Origin: Paracoccus versutus
Lineage (GTDB): Bacteria > Pseudomonadota > Alphaproteobacteria > Rhodobacterales > Rhodobacteraceae
NCBI RefSeq assembly: GCF_000763885.1
Contig: NZ_JRKO01000010.1
Location: forward strand, 1 to 64,000
DNA length: 64,000 bases
Direction of reading: 5' to 3'
Each line of letters opens with the position of its first letter. Position 1 is the first letter of the stretch. Under the pieces are notes generated by a model, which saw only the letters and a program-made list of their open reading frames with translations, had not been told where the DNA came from and did no database searches. This document shows, piece after piece, positions 42,162-51,846 of this stretch. A program made the translations under genes and the position numbers.

Positions 42162-43964
42162 ATGACCCTGCACGCCACCATCGACCGGGTGACCGACCGT
42201 ATCCGCGAGCGTTCGATCCAAAGCCGCAGCGCCTATCTGGCCAAGATCGCCCGCGCCGCCGAGGAAGGGCCGCGCCGCGCCCACCTGTCCTGCGGCAACC
42301 AGGCCCATGCCTATGCCGCCATGCCCGACAAGCAGGACTTCGCCGAAACGCGCAAGCCCAACATCGGCATCGTCACCGCCTATAACGACATGCTTTCGGC
42401 CCACCAGCCCTATGAGCGTTATCCCGACCTGATCCGCCAGGCCGCCCATGCCGCGGGTGCCACGGCCCAGGTCGCGGGCGGGGTTCCGGCCATGTGCGAC
42501 GGGGTGACGCAAGGCCGGCCGGGGATGGAGCTGTCGCTGTTCTCGCGCGATGTGATCGCGCTGGCTTCGGGCGTGGCGCTGACGCATGACACCTTCGACG
42601 CGGCGCTTTACCTGGGCGTCTGCGACAAGATCGTGCCGGGGCTGATCATCGCCGCCGCCACCTTCGGCCATATCCCCGCCGTCTTCGTGCCGGCCGGCCC
42701 CATGCCCTCGGGCCTGCCCAATGACGAGAAATCCAAGGTCCGCCAGCAATTCGCTACCGGCGAGGTCGGCCGCGAGGCGCTGATGGCGGCCGAGATGGCC
42801 AGCTATCACGCGCCGGGCACCTGCACCTTCTACGGCACGGCGAACACCAACCAGATGCTGATGGAGTTCATGGGCCTGCATCTGCCGGGCTCCAGCTTCG
42901 TCAATCCGAACACGCCCCTGCGCGATGCGCTGACCAGCGCCGCCGTGCAGCGCGCGGCCTCGATCACCCGGCTGGGCAACGACTACCTGCCTGCGGGCGA
43001 GGTGCTGGACGAACGCGCCTTCGTCAACGGCATCGTCGGGCTGATGGCGACCGGCGGCTCGACCAACCTGGTGCTGCACCTGCCGGCGATGGCGCGGGCG
43101 GCCGGCGTGATCCTGGACCTCGAGGATTTCCACAACCTGTCCGAGACCGTGCCGCTGATGGCCCGCGTCTATCCCAACGGCCTGGCCGACGTGAACCATT
43201 TCCATGCCGCGGGCGGCCTTGGCTTCATGATCGGCCAGCTGCTGGAGGCGGGGCTGCTGCACGAGGACGTGCGCACCATCGCCGGCGGCGGGCTGGGGCA
43301 ATATGCGCAGGAACCCCGCCTCAAGGACGGCCGGATCGAATGGGTCGGCGGCGCGCGCGAGACGCTGAACGACAAGATCCTGCGCCCGGCCGCCGATCCC
43401 TTTGCCGCGACCGGCGGGCTGAAGCAGCTGTCGGGCAACCTGGGCCGCGGCGTCATCAAGGTCTCGGCCGTGGCGCCCGAACGCCATGTCATCGAAGCCC
43501 CCGCGCGCGTCTTTGCCGACCAGGAAGAGGTGAAGGCCGCCTTCAAGCGCGGCGAGTTCACCGAGGACGTGGTGGTCGTCGTCCGCTTCCAGGGCCCCCG
43601 CGCCAATGGCATGCCCGAACTGCATTCGCTGACCCCCACCCTTGCCGTGCTGCAAGATCGCGGGCTGCGGGTGGCGCTGGTCACGGATGGCCGAATGTCC
43701 GGCGCCTCGGGCAAGGTTCCCGCGGCGATCCACATCTCGCCCGAGGCGGCCGATGGCGGGCCGCTGGCGCGGCTGCGCGACGGCGATCCCGTCCGGCTCG
43801 ACGCGGTGGCCGGCACGCTGACCTGCCTTGCCCCCGGCTTCGAGGACCGGCCGGCGGCCACGCATGACCCCTCCCATTCGGCCGAAGGGCTGGGGCGCGA
43901 GCTTTTCGCCGCCTTCCGCCGCAATGTCGGCCCCGCCACCGAGGGCGCGGCGGTCGTCGTCTGA
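42162..43964 (+). CDS. edd: 6-Phosphogluconate dehydratase (Entner-Doudoroff)
   Basis: The 600-residue iron-sulfur enzyme converts 6-phosphogluconate to 2-keto-3-deoxy-6-phosphogluconate. The cluster cysteines of the family are visible at C112 (AMCDG), C154 (GVCDK) and C221. Length and N-terminal extension separate it from the IlvD paralogue at 5.3 kb. AAAGGAG lies 9 bases before ATG 42162. It is controlled, by inference, from the operator in its promoter. The partner aldolase gene eda does not follow; a PAS gene on the other strand does. Confidence 0.96.
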   Translation: MTLHATIDRVTDRIRERSIQSRSAYLAKIARAAEEGPRRAHLSCGNQAHAYAAMPDKQDFAETRKPNIGIVTAYNDMLSAHQPYERYPDLIRQAAHAAGATAQVAGGVPAMCDGVTQGRPGMELSLFSRDVIALASGVALTHDTFDAALYLGVCDKIVPGLIIAAATFGHIPAVFVPAGPMPSGLPNDEKSKVRQQFATGEVGREALMAAEMASYHAPGTCTFYGTANTNQMLMEFMGLHLPGSSFVNPNTPLRDALTSAAVQRAASITRLGNDYLPAGEVLDERAFVNGIVGLMATGGSTNLVLHLPAMARAAGVILDLEDFHNLSETVPLMARVYPNGLADVNHFHAAGGLGFMIGQLLEAGLLHEDVRTIAGGGLGQYAQEPRLKDGRIEWVGGARETLNDKILRPAADPFAATGGLKQLSGNLGRGVIKVSAVAPERHVIEAPARVFADQEEVKAAFKRGEFTEDVVVVVRFQGPRANGMPELHSLTPTLAVLQDRGLRVALVTDGRMSGASGKVPAAIHISPEAADGGPLARLRDGDPVRLDAVAGTLTCLAPGFEDRPAATHDPSHSAEGLGRELFAAFRRNVGPATEGAAVVV

Positions 43965-44001
43965 CCGCCCCCCCTGCGAGACACCCGCCGCACGGCATCC
44001 G

Positions 44002-44538
44002 TCAATGGTCGCGCCGCGCCGGGGCGCACAGGGCGATGCCGGTCCCCGACCGGCCGCATCGGCCCGGCCGCGACCGCGGCTCGGCCAGCCGGCGCGGCGG
44101 CAGGCGGAGGATCTGCGCCATGCCCGCGATCCGCGGCAGGTCCGGGTGCTGCGGCCCCGCCTCTTCCGCCGCTTCGCGCAGGAACAGCACGGTCAGGCAG
44201 ACCCGGCCCCCCTCGTCGCGAATCGGGCAGATGCGGGCATCGACCCGGAAGCGCCGCCCCGACTTGGCCACCTGCGCCAGGTCGTGCAGCCGCGCCTCGC
44301 GCCCATCCGGCGTCTCGAGCATGCGCCACAGCCGGTCCGGCACCTTGTCCACGGGATCCAGAAGCATCACCACCGGCCGGCCGATCAACTCCTCGCGCCG
44401 ATAGCCGCACATGCCCAGGTAGCTTTGGTTCACCGCGACGATATGCCCGGCAAGGTCGAGGATCAGCACCGCGCGATGCGAACCCATCGCCCGCATGGCC
44501 CATTCAAGATCGTGGTGAAGCCGCTGGATTTCGGTCAT
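44002..44538 (-). CDS. Single PAS-domain protein with Arg-rich tail
   Basis: The 178-residue protein has one PAS domain (about residues 18-125: [30 protein letters not shown] and a beta-hairpin [18 protein letters not shown]). About 50 residues rich in Arg and Pro follow, and no output domain does. Such proteins may bind a partner kinase or sense redox or light, but the ligand is not known; no flavin-binding NCRF motif of LOV proteins is present. AGGAGG lies 8 bases before the ATG at 44538, which favours this start over 44556. Confidence 0.7.
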   Translation of the reverse strand: MTEIQRLHHDLEWAMRAMGSHRAVLILDLAGHIVAVNQSYLGMCGYRREELIGRPVVMLLDPVDKVPDRLWRMLETPDGREARLHDLAQVAKSGRRFRVDARICPIRDEGGRVCLTVLFLREAAEEAGPQHPDLPRIAGMAQILRLPPRRLAEPRSRPGRCGRSGTGIALCAPARRDH

Positions 44539-44616
44539 CCGGGAAACCTCCTGCAAGGGATTTCCGGCAGCATTGCGCCAATAGGCTAAGATTCCGTTAG
44601 CGCGCGGAAGTTTTCT

Positions 44617-45075
44617 TCAGCCTTCGGTCGGCGGGCCGAAACGCTCGATCATCCGCTTGCGGATCTGGTCGCGCACGGTGCGGTAAAGCGCCAGCTTGGC
44701 TTCGCGCCCCTCGGCCAGGCCGCTGGGGTCCATGATCGGCCAATACTCCACGTCCAGATGCGAAACCCGCGTCAGTTCAAGGGCTTGCCTCTGGCTGGCC
44801 GGCGAAAGGGCGATCACCAGGTCAAAGCTGGTCAGGTCGTCGCCCCAGGCCTTCATCTCTTCGAAGGACCGGGCGCGATGGGTCGAAAGCTCGACCCCGA
44901 TCTCCTTGCAGACGGCGATGGCGAAGCCGTCGATCTCCATGTCGTTCTTGACCCCGGCCGACTGCACATAGGCGGCGCGGCCGTAGAATTTCTTCATCAT
45001 CCCCTCGGCCATGGGGGAACGGATGGCGTTGTGGTCGCAGCAAAACAGCACCGAATGGGGAATCGGTCCGACCAC
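44617..45075 (-). CDS. Low-molecular-weight phosphotyrosine phosphatase-like protein
   Basis: The 152-residue protein has the LMW-PTP/ArsC P-loop: C13-x5-R19 in FCCDHNAIRSPMAE, with an additional adjacent C12. The acid Asp expected in the DP loop appears in PIMDPSG. It may dephosphorylate proteins or act as an arsenate reductase-like enzyme; I cannot decide. It starts with GTG, 3 bases after the UPF0262 stop, and is the last gene of the murA-hisD unit. Confidence 0.8.
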   Translation of the reverse strand: MVGPIPHSVLFCCDHNAIRSPMAEGMMKKFYGRAAYVQSAGVKNDMEIDGFAIAVCKEIGVELSTHRARSFEEMKAWGDDLTSFDLVIALSPASQRQALELTRVSHLDVEYWPIMDPSGLAEGREAKLALYRTVRDQIRKRMIERFGPPTEG

Positions 45076-45078
45076 GAA

Positions 45079-45567
45079 TCACCCCGGAATGAGCGCGCAG
45101 ATCAGGGTGAACAGGCGCCGCGCCGTGTCTATGTCGACCTCGGCCTTGCCCTCCAGCCGCTCTTGCAGGGTGCGGGCGCCCTCGTTGTGGATGCCGCGCC
45201 GGGCCATGTCGATCGCCTCGATCTGCGCCGGCGGCAGGCGCTTGACCGCGTCGAAATAGCTGGTGCAGATCTGGAAGTAATCCTTGACCGTCTGCCGGAA
45301 CGGACCCAGCGACAGGTGGAACTCGGCCACCTTGTCCCCCGCTTCGGTGGCGATGTCGAAGACCAGGCGGCGTTCGCGCACCGCCAGCGCCAGGGCATAG
45401 GGGCCGGCGGGAACCTCCTGCCCCTCGCGGCCGGGCAGGATGAAGCTGTTGTCCTCGAGCAGGTCGAAGACCGCGACGCGGCGGTCCTGCTCGATCTCGG
45501 GCGTGGGCGGCGGCAGGGCGCTGTCGTCGATGTCGATCCGGCACAGCCGGTTCGTGGACTGGCTCAT
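45079..45567 (-). CDS. UPF0262 family protein
   Basis: The 162-residue cytoplasmic protein matches the alphaproteobacterial UPF0262 family as I recall it (blocks DRRVAVFDLLEDNSF, GPYALALAVRERRLVFDI and the FHLSLGPFRQTVKDYF segment). Function is unknown. Its ATG overlaps the hisD stop (ATGA), and this order is conserved in the group. Confidence 0.85.
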   Translation of the reverse strand: MSQSTNRLCRIDIDDSALPPPTPEIEQDRRVAVFDLLEDNSFILPGREGQEVPAGPYALALAVRERRLVFDIATEAGDKVAEFHLSLGPFRQTVKDYFQICTSYFDAVKRLPPAQIEAIDMARRGIHNEGARTLQERLEGKAEVDIDTARRLFTLICALIPG

Positions 45568-46874
45568 GGCTGCCCCCCGTTCAGAACCGCCAGCCGCGCC
45601 GAGACCGAGCGGCCATGCGCCGAAAGCCCCTCGGATTCGGCCAGCCGCACCGCGGCCGGGCCGATCGCCCCCAGCGCCTGGGGCGAGAGCCGGGCGATGG
45701 TGCTGCGCTTGAGGAAATCCATCACCGACAGGCCCGACGAGAACCGCGCCGAGCGCGCCGTCGGCAGGACATGGTTGGGACCGCTGACATAATCGCCCAC
45801 CGCCTCGGGCGTCCAGCCGCCCAGGAAGATCGCCCCGGCATGGCGGGTCTTTTCCGCCAGCGCCTCGGGATCGTCGACGCAAAGCTCCAGGTGCTCCGGG
45901 GCGAGCCGGTCCGAAAGCGCCGCCGCCTCGTCGAGGTCGCGCGTCACGATCACCGTGCCATAATCGCGCCAGCTGGCGCCCGCCACCTCGGCGCGCGGCA
46001 GGGTCGGCAGGATGCGCTCGACCTCGGCCACCACGGCGCGGGCCAAGGATTCGTCGGGGGTGACCAGGATCGACTGGGCATCGGCATCATGCTCGGCCTG
46101 GGCCAGCAGATCCAGCGCCAGCCATTCGGGGTTCTGCGCGCCCTGGGCGATGATCAGCACCTCCGAGGGGCCGGCGATCATGTCGATGCCGACACGGCCG
46201 AAGACTTGCCGCTTGGCCGCGGCGACATAGGCATTGCCGGGGCCGGTGATCTTGTCCACCGGCCGGATGGTCCGGGTGCCATAGGCCATGGCGGCGATCG
46301 CCTGCGCCCCGCCGATGCGATAGATCTCGTCCACCCCGGCCAGTTCGGCCGCCAGCAGCACCAGCGGGTTCACCACGCCGCCCGGCGTCGGCACGCAGAC
46401 CACCAGCCGCTCGACCCCCGCCACCCGCGCGGGAATGGCATTCATCAGCACCGACGAGGGATAGCTCGCCTGCCCGCCCGGCACATAGAGCCCCGCGGCC
46501 GCGACCGGCGTCCAGCGCCAGCCCAGGGTCGCGCCCTCGGGATCGGTCCAGCTGAGATCGTCAGGCATCTGCCGGGCATGATAGGCGCGGATGCGGCTTG
46601 CAGCCATGGCCAAGGCGGCGCGATCCTCGGCCGAGACCTTCGCGGTCTGCGCGGCGATCTCCTCGCGCGAGAAGGCCAGCGTTTCCGGCGTCAGCGCCAG
46701 GCGGTCGAAACGCCCGGTCAACTCGACCAGCGCGTCGTCGCCCCGGCTGCGCACATCGGCGATGATCGCCGCCACCGCATCGTTCACATCGGCCGCATCC
46801 TCGCGCTTCATCGAAAGAAGCGCGGCGAAGCGTTCGGCGAAATCGGGCTGGGCGGTCGAAAGGTGGATGGGCAT
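45564..46874 (-). CDS. hisD: Histidinol dehydrogenase
   Basis: The 436-residue zinc enzyme carries out the last two steps of histidine synthesis. Motifs visible are AGLYVPGGQASYPS, the ITGPGNAYVAAAKRQVFG nucleotide-binding block, DLLAQAEHDADAQ with a zinc-region His, and SGPNHVLPT. The start at 46874 fits the family; the frame upstream crosses the hairpin at 46974-47042. It follows the DUF2948 gene after 207 bases and is coupled to UPF0262. Other his genes are not here. Confidence 0.95.
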   Translation of the reverse strand: MPIHLSTAQPDFAERFAALLSMKREDAADVNDAVAAIIADVRSRGDDALVELTGRFDRLALTPETLAFSREEIAAQTAKVSAEDRAALAMAASRIRAYHARQMPDDLSWTDPEGATLGWRWTPVAAAGLYVPGGQASYPSSVLMNAIPARVAGVERLVVCVPTPGGVVNPLVLLAAELAGVDEIYRIGGAQAIAAMAYGTRTIRPVDKITGPGNAYVAAAKRQVFGRVGIDMIAGPSEVLIIAQGAQNPEWLALDLLAQAEHDADAQSILVTPDESLARAVVAEVERILPTLPRAEVAGASWRDYGTVIVTRDLDEAAALSDRLAPEHLELCVDDPEALAEKTRHAGAIFLGGWTPEAVGDYVSGPNHVLPTARSARFSSGLSVMDFLKRSTIARLSPQALGAIGPAAVRLAESEGLSAHGRSVSARLAVLNGGQP

Positions 46875-46973
46875 GGCTCGAGCCTTCAATGACCCGCCCT
46901 TGTTAGCCGCTGCGGGCAAGGGGCTCAAGCGGCTATGGCAGCGCTGAACCTGCCCGTTCAGCGCGGGATGCAA

Positions 46974-47042
46974 GGCCGGATTCGAGTATTTGTGGAACAG
47001 AGAAGCGCTCGTCTTCTTCGTTCCCCAAATACCCATCCGGCC
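46974..47042. repeat. Long inverted repeat made of two GTATTT arms, upstream of hisD
   Basis: Two arms of the dispersed element face each other: GAGTATTTGTGG-AACAGAGAAG (46984-47005) and, inverted, CTTCTTCGTTCC-CCAAATACCC (47013-47034). Both are extended by GGCCGGAT/ATCCGGCC (46974-46981 and 47035-47042). The arms are about 30 bases and can make a long hairpin. It lies between the stop of the DUF2948 gene and the start of hisD, so it could end or modulate transcription into hisD. Confidence 0.75.
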
Positions 47043-47081
47043 GCGAAACCGGCGTACGCGCACCCTGAAGTGCGCGGCGGA

Positions 47082-47561
47082 TCAAGTGTCGGAATGCTGG
47101 GGCGCGCAGCGCGAGGGGGCGACATAGGGCCGCGTCACGTCGCGCAGCTCGACGTTCAGGCATTCCGCGTCGATGGCCAGCGTGCCGTCGCCGGCGAACT
47201 CCAGCAGCAGACGGCCGGTGCCATCCTCGCCCGCCTGCCATGTCAGGGCCAGCAGTTCCAGGACCAGATCCTTGTCCTTGCGGTCGATGCCGTCGCTCAG
47301 CACCCGCTGCACGTCCGAGATCAGCAGCACCGAGCGCACCCGCTCATAGGGGCGGCCGTCGCGGCGGGCGAGTTCGGCATCCTCCCAGCGAAAGCGGTTC
47401 AGGAGCAGCGCCAGCTGGCGGTGGCGGCTGTCATAGGCGATCTCGGTCACCGGCAGGATCGCATCCTGCGTAAGCGTCGAGATCACGGTCAGGTCGTCGG
47501 CATCGCCGGCCAGCAGCGCCAGCGGCGCGGGATCGGCATCGGTGAAACGGGCGTCAGCCAT
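47082..47561 (-). CDS. DUF2948 family protein
   Basis: The 159-residue protein fits DUF2948, a family found beside murA and hisD in Rhodobacteraceae. Blocks are [17 protein letters not shown], a [18 protein letters not shown] segment and [12 protein letters not shown] near the end. Function is unknown; it has no signal or membrane helix. It overlaps the end of murA by 8 bases. Confidence 0.75.
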   Translation of the reverse strand: MADARFTDADPAPLALLAGDADDLTVISTLTQDAILPVTEIAYDSRHRQLALLLNRFRWEDAELARRDGRPYERVRSVLLISDVQRVLSDGIDRKDKDLVLELLALTWQAGEDGTGRLLLEFAGDGTLAIDAECLNVELRDVTRPYVAPSRCAPQHSDT

Positions 47562-48837
47562 CGGCGGGGGTCTCCTTGATGCGTTCGATATCGGCGCCGA
47601 CGCCGCGCAGCTTGCGCACCACCTTCTCATAGCCGCGATCCAGGTGATAGACGCGGCTGATGATGGTTTCGCCCTCGGCGGCGAGCCCGGCGAGGATCAG
47701 GCTGACCGAGGCGCGCAGGTCGGTGGCCATCACCGGGGCGCCGCGCAGCTTTTCGACGCCGTGGACGGTGGCGTGGCCGCCGTGAACCTCGATCCGGGCG
47801 CCCATGCGCGCCAGTTCCGGCGCATGCATGAAGCGGTTCTCGAAGATCCGCTCCTCCAGGACCGACGTGCCCTCGGCGGTGCAGAGCAGCGCCATCATCT
47901 GCGCCTGAAGGTCGGTCGGGAAGCCCGGGAAGGGTTCGGTCACCACGTCGACCGCGCGGATCCGGCCGTTCTTGCGCGCGACCTTCAGCCCGCGCCCGGT
48001 TTCGACCACCTCGATACCGGCCTCGTCCAGCTTTTCGCAGAAGGCGGCGACCAGGTCGATGCGGCCGCCCAGGCATTCGACCTCGCCGCCGCAGATCGCC
48101 GGGGCCAGCATATAGGTGCCCAGCTCGATCCGGTCCGTCACCACCGGATGCGTGGCGCCGCCCAGCGCCTGCACGCCCTCGACGGTGATGGTCGAGGTGC
48201 CTTCACCCTCGATCTGCGCGCCCATGCGGCGCAGGCATTCGGCCAGGTCCACGATCTCGGGCTCGCGCGCGGCGTTGTTGAGAACGGTCGTGCCCCGCGC
48301 CAGCGTCGCCGCCATCAGCGCGTTCTCGGTCGCCCCGACCGAGACCAGCGGGAAGTCGATCACCGCGCCCCTGAGGCCGCCCGAGGGTGCCTTGGCATGG
48401 ACATAGCCCTCGCGCAGGTCGAGTTCCGCCCCCATCGCCTCGAGCGCGCGCAGGTGCAGGTCCACCGGCCGGGCGCCGATGGCGCAGCCGCCGGGCAGGG
48501 ACACGACGGCATGGCCGTCGCGCGCCAGCATCGGCCCCAGCACCAGGATCGAGGCGCGCATCTTGCGCACGATGTCGTAATCGGCCCGGTGGCTGGTCAG
48601 GTCGTGGCTCGACAGCGCCAGCACCTGCCCGTCCTGGAGGCTGGCGACCTCGGCCCCCAGCGATTGCAGGAGCGCGGTCATGGTGCGGATGTCCGAGAGC
48701 CGCGGCGCATTGGTCAGCGTAAGCGGCTGGTCGGTCAGCAGGGTCGCCGGCATCAGCGCCAGGCAGGCGTTCTTGGCGCCGGCGATCGGGATCTCGCCCT
48801 TGAGCGGCCCGTTCCCCCTTACAATGATCTGGTCCAT
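47554..48837 (-). CDS. murA: UDP-N-acetylglucosamine 1-carboxyvinyltransferase
   Basis: The 427-residue enzyme makes the first committed peptidoglycan precursor and is the target of fosfomycin. K22 (GAKNAC) and the active-site C118 ([14 protein letters not shown]) are present, the latter meaning the usual fosfomycin-sensitive form. It starts directly after the stop of a 62-codon gene and overlaps the DUF2948 gene, so all three are probably co-transcribed. Confidence 0.97.
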   Translation of the reverse strand: MDQIIVRGNGPLKGEIPIAGAKNACLALMPATLLTDQPLTLTNAPRLSDIRTMTALLQSLGAEVASLQDGQVLALSSHDLTSHRADYDIVRKMRASILVLGPMLARDGHAVVSLPGGCAIGARPVDLHLRALEAMGAELDLREGYVHAKAPSGGLRGAVIDFPLVSVGATENALMAATLARGTTVLNNAAREPEIVDLAECLRRMGAQIEGEGTSTITVEGVQALGGATHPVVTDRIELGTYMLAPAICGGEVECLGGRIDLVAAFCEKLDEAGIEVVETGRGLKVARKNGRIRAVDVVTEPFPGFPTDLQAQMMALLCTAEGTSVLEERIFENRFMHAPELARMGARIEVHGGHATVHGVEKLRGAPVMATDLRASVSLILAGLAAEGETIISRVYHLDRGYEKVVRKLRGVGADIERIKETPADG

Positions 48838-49026
48838 CTATTCCTCGTTCGTGGGCACTTGCCGGCTTGGCGGCATCCCTGGCCCATGCTGCTCGTTCGT
48901 CGTTTCCGCCGATGTCCCGGCCCGCGCGCGCCCCTGCGCCTTGCGCCGCGCGAGATTGGCCCGCAGCGCGGCCTTGAGCCGCGCTTCGCGTGTATCGTCC
49001 TGGGGATCGCGGGGTGTTCTTGTCAT
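48838..49026 (-). CDS. Small basic hypothetical protein
   Basis: This 62-residue, charged protein (DTREARLKAALRANLARRKAQ helix, then a flexible tail) has no recognised domain. Its TAG stop directly abuts the murA ATG, which supports it as a real, coupled gene. Similar short Arg/Lys-rich proteins precede murA in related genomes, from memory. Confidence 0.6.
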   Translation of the reverse strand: MTRTPRDPQDDTREARLKAALRANLARRKAQGRARAGTSAETTNEQHGPGMPPSRQVPTNEE

Positions 49027-49170
49027 GCCTTTCTGTTAGCGTCCTTGCCGGCTTGCGTCCAGCGGCGGCGCCCTGGCCGCGCGGCGATCGGCAACGATCG
49101 GCGAAATGCATTTTTCCCGATCTTCCCCCTTGCACGCCCGGCACAGTCGGTCTAAAGCCCCGTCCACGGC

Positions 49171-49245
<75 letters not shown>

Positions 49246-49666
49246 TCCCATCCCTTCAGATCCTGGCCTTCAGACCCTGGGACTTCCTGCATTGCAGCGG
49301 CTTGCCGGTGCAGTTGATGCGTGCCGGGGCGCAGTTTGCGGATTAGCCGTGCGAGCCTGCCGACCCTGTCGCAGCTGCCGACGGGCGGCCCGGAAACGCA
49401 AGCGGTGCCCGCTCGCAGGCCCGTTTCCGAGTTGGTTCCGGGGCAGGAAGCCCCCGGCCCTCTGCCACGATCTCCTCGACGGAAAAGCGCCGCGATTTCC
49501 AGCGTGTCCTGTGGGTTACGCAGCCCCTTGAAGACGGCCGCCTCGCCCTTGCGCGACCTTGTGGCGGCGAGGCCGCGGGGATGCTGTTCCCGCCCCTGAG
49601 CCCTGTCCGTCGCGTCGGCGCCAGGGCGGATGGTCCGGCGAGAAGCTCGGAGGCGTCCGCCCCGCC
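49246..49666. other. Gap after tRNA-Thr, nothing identified
   Basis: About 420 bases between tRNA-Thr and holC hold frames on both strands, none with a motif I recognise. It could be remnant sequence from an integration next to the tRNA. I found no duplicated tRNA end within it. Confidence 0.4.
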
Positions 49667-50116
49667 CTACTGCTTGCGTTCCCAGCGGCCGCCGGCCTCG
49701 GACCAGTATTCCGCGGCGACATCCTCGGCCTTCAGCGCCCGCCATTGCGTCCGGGCGCGCTCCAGCGCCTCTGCGTCATTGCCGTCGAAGACGATGCAGG
49801 CGCGTTCCAGCGCCAGGCATTCGGCAGCCGACACCCCGGCCCCGTCCAGCGCGATCAGGCAGCGCGGGTCATTGGCGGCCGCCTGGCCCTCGACGGTCAG
49901 CAGCACCGGCTGGCGGGCGTCATGCGGCCCGCCGGCCAGGCCATGCGGCAGGAAGCCCTCGCCCAGCCACAGCCGTTCGTCCAGGGCCACCTGCCGCGCC
50001 CGGTCCCTGCCCCGCAGCTCGACCCGCCAGCCCGCCTGCAGGCTCTTGCCGATCAGCATCGGCAAGAGCTGCACCGGGCCCGAGCGGGTCAGGTGATAGA
50101 ACAGGGCCGAGCCCAT
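49667..50116 (-). CDS. holC: DNA polymerase III chi subunit
   Basis: The 149-residue protein fits HolC: FYHLTRSGPVQLLPMLIGKSLQAGWR at the start, DERLWLGEGFLPHG in the middle and a RWRALK-like region (RTQWRALKAEDV) near the end. With psi it links the clamp loader to single-stranded DNA-binding protein. Its ATG overlaps the pepA stop by one base (TGATG), the usual pepA-holC pairing. Confidence 0.9.
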   Translation of the reverse strand: MGSALFYHLTRSGPVQLLPMLIGKSLQAGWRVELRGRDRARQVALDERLWLGEGFLPHGLAGGPHDARQPVLLTVEGQAAANDPRCLIALDGAGVSAAECLALERACIVFDGNDAEALERARTQWRALKAEDVAAEYWSEAGGRWERKQ

Positions 50117-51717
50117 CAGCCCCGCCTTTCGAAACGGTCGCGCACCAGCCGGTCCAGCGTCATCACCCCCCAGCCGGATGCGCCCTTGGGCGCAAGCCCG
50201 GTCTCGGCGGGCGGCAGCGCCACCCCGGCAATGTCCAGATGGACCCAGGGCAGGCCCTCGCCCACGAAACGCTGCAGGAACTGCGCCGCGGTGATCGAGC
50301 CGGCCGCGCGACCGCCGGTATTCTTGATGTCGGCCAGGCGCGAATCGATCAGCTTGTCATAGGCCGGGCCCAGCGGCAGGCGCCAGGCGCCCTCGCCCTC
50401 GGCCTTGGCGGCGTCCAGCACCGCGGTGGCGAAGGCGTCGTCGTTGGAAAACACGCCGGCATTCTCATGCCCCAGCGCGATGATGACGGCGCCGGTCAGC
50501 GTCGCCAGGTCGACCAGTGCGGCGGGCTTGAAGCGTTGCTGCGCATACCAAAGCACATCGGCCAGCACGAGCCGGCCCTCGGCATCGGTGTTGATCACCT
50601 CGATCGTGTCGCCCTTCATCGAGCGGACGATGTCGCCCGGACGCTGGGCGCGCCCGTCGGGCATGTTCTCGACCAGGCCGACCAGGCCCACGACATTGGC
50701 CTTGGCCCGGCGCAGCGCCAGCACCCGCATGACGCCGGCGACCACGCCCGCGCCGCCCATGTCCATGGTCATCTCTTCCATGCCGGCGGCGGGCTTGATC
50801 GAGATGCCGCCGGTGTCGAAGACCACGCCCTTGCCGACCAGCGCCAGCGGCGCGGCATCGCCGCCGCCGTTCCAGCGCATGACCACGACCTTGGACGGGC
50901 TTTCCGAACCCTGCCCCACGGCCAGCAGCGCGCGCATCCCCAGCTTGGCCAGTTCGTCCTCTTCCAGCACCTCGACCTCGAGGCCCAGCTCGCGCATGGC
51001 CAGCAGCCGGTCGGCGAAATCGCCGGTGGTCAGGACGTTGGCGGGCTCGTTCACCAGGTCGCGGGTGAAGAACACCCCCTCGGCCAGGGCGGCGCCATCG
51101 GCCGCGGCGCGGGCCAGCGCCTCGGGGTTCTGGTGCATGAAAATCACCCGGCCGCGCGGCGTGGCGCCCTGGGTCGGCTCGGATGCCGGATCGTCGGTGC
51201 CTGCCGCATCGGACAGCCGCGCATCCTGGGGCGCGCCGGTGCGGCTGGTGGTCGCGGCGGGCTCGGCCGGGGCCTCTCCCTCGGCGGCGGCGCCATTGCC
51301 GGATTTCTTCGTCTTGTAGGCCGAGAAGTCATAGGCCCGCAGCGCCAGCCCCAGCGCGACCTCGGCCGCGCGCGCATGGTTGCCGGCCAGCACCAGCGTC
51401 TCGGCCTTGCCCAGCTTGGCGCCGATGCTGGCGCCCGCCGCCCGCGCCGTCGCCACGTCGGCATCGGCCGGCAGCAGCACGACCTGCAGCGATTCGGCCT
51501 TCAGCCCGGCGGGAAAGGCCAGTTCCAGCGCCTTGCCGGGCTTGACCGCCTTCCATGCCTCCGAGGCGAAGGCGCGCCCCAGCGCCTCGCGCGTGGCGCG
51601 CGGCAGTCCGGCGGGCAACCGCCCCGCCTTGGGCACCAGGATGGCGACGCGGCCGGGCCGCTCGGCCAGCCCCGCGACATCCGTCGCCGTAAAGGAAATT
51701 TCGACCGGATGAGTCAT
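50116..51717 (-). CDS. pepA: Leucyl aminopeptidase (M17 family)
   Basis: The 533-residue protein is a two-zinc cytoplasmic aminopeptidase. The metal and catalytic motifs are visible: GKGVVFDTGGISIKP (Lys, Asp) and NTDAEGRLVLADVLWY (signature, with Asp and Glu). Between the N-terminal domain and the catalytic domain (about residues 138-189) is an Ala/Pro/Thr/Ser-rich insert that makes it longer than the usual 490-500 residues. It is coupled to holC and divergent from lptF. Confidence 0.95.
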   Translation of the reverse strand: MTHPVEISFTATDVAGLAERPGRVAILVPKAGRLPAGLPRATREALGRAFASEAWKAVKPGKALELAFPAGLKAESLQVVLLPADADVATARAAGASIGAKLGKAETLVLAGNHARAAEVALGLALRAYDFSAYKTKKSGNGAAAEGEAPAEPAATTSRTGAPQDARLSDAAGTDDPASEPTQGATPRGRVIFMHQNPEALARAAADGAALAEGVFFTRDLVNEPANVLTTGDFADRLLAMRELGLEVEVLEEDELAKLGMRALLAVGQGSESPSKVVVMRWNGGGDAAPLALVGKGVVFDTGGISIKPAAGMEEMTMDMGGAGVVAGVMRVLALRRAKANVVGLVGLVENMPDGRAQRPGDIVRSMKGDTIEVINTDAEGRLVLADVLWYAQQRFKPAALVDLATLTGAVIIALGHENAGVFSNDDAFATAVLDAAKAEGEGAWRLPLGPAYDKLIDSRLADIKNTGGRAAGSITAAQFLQRFVGEGLPWVHLDIAGVALPPAETGLAPKGASGWGVMTLDRLVRDRFERRG

Positions 51718-51846
51718 GGTCCCGCCCCTCGCGTTGCTCTGTCTTGGCGGAAACTAGTCACGCCCGCGCGGCTTGACCAGAGCCGGGGCTTTCCCAACCG
51801 CCGCGCAGCGGCTAATCAGGCGGGGTCCGAGCCCGCGAAAGCCCCC

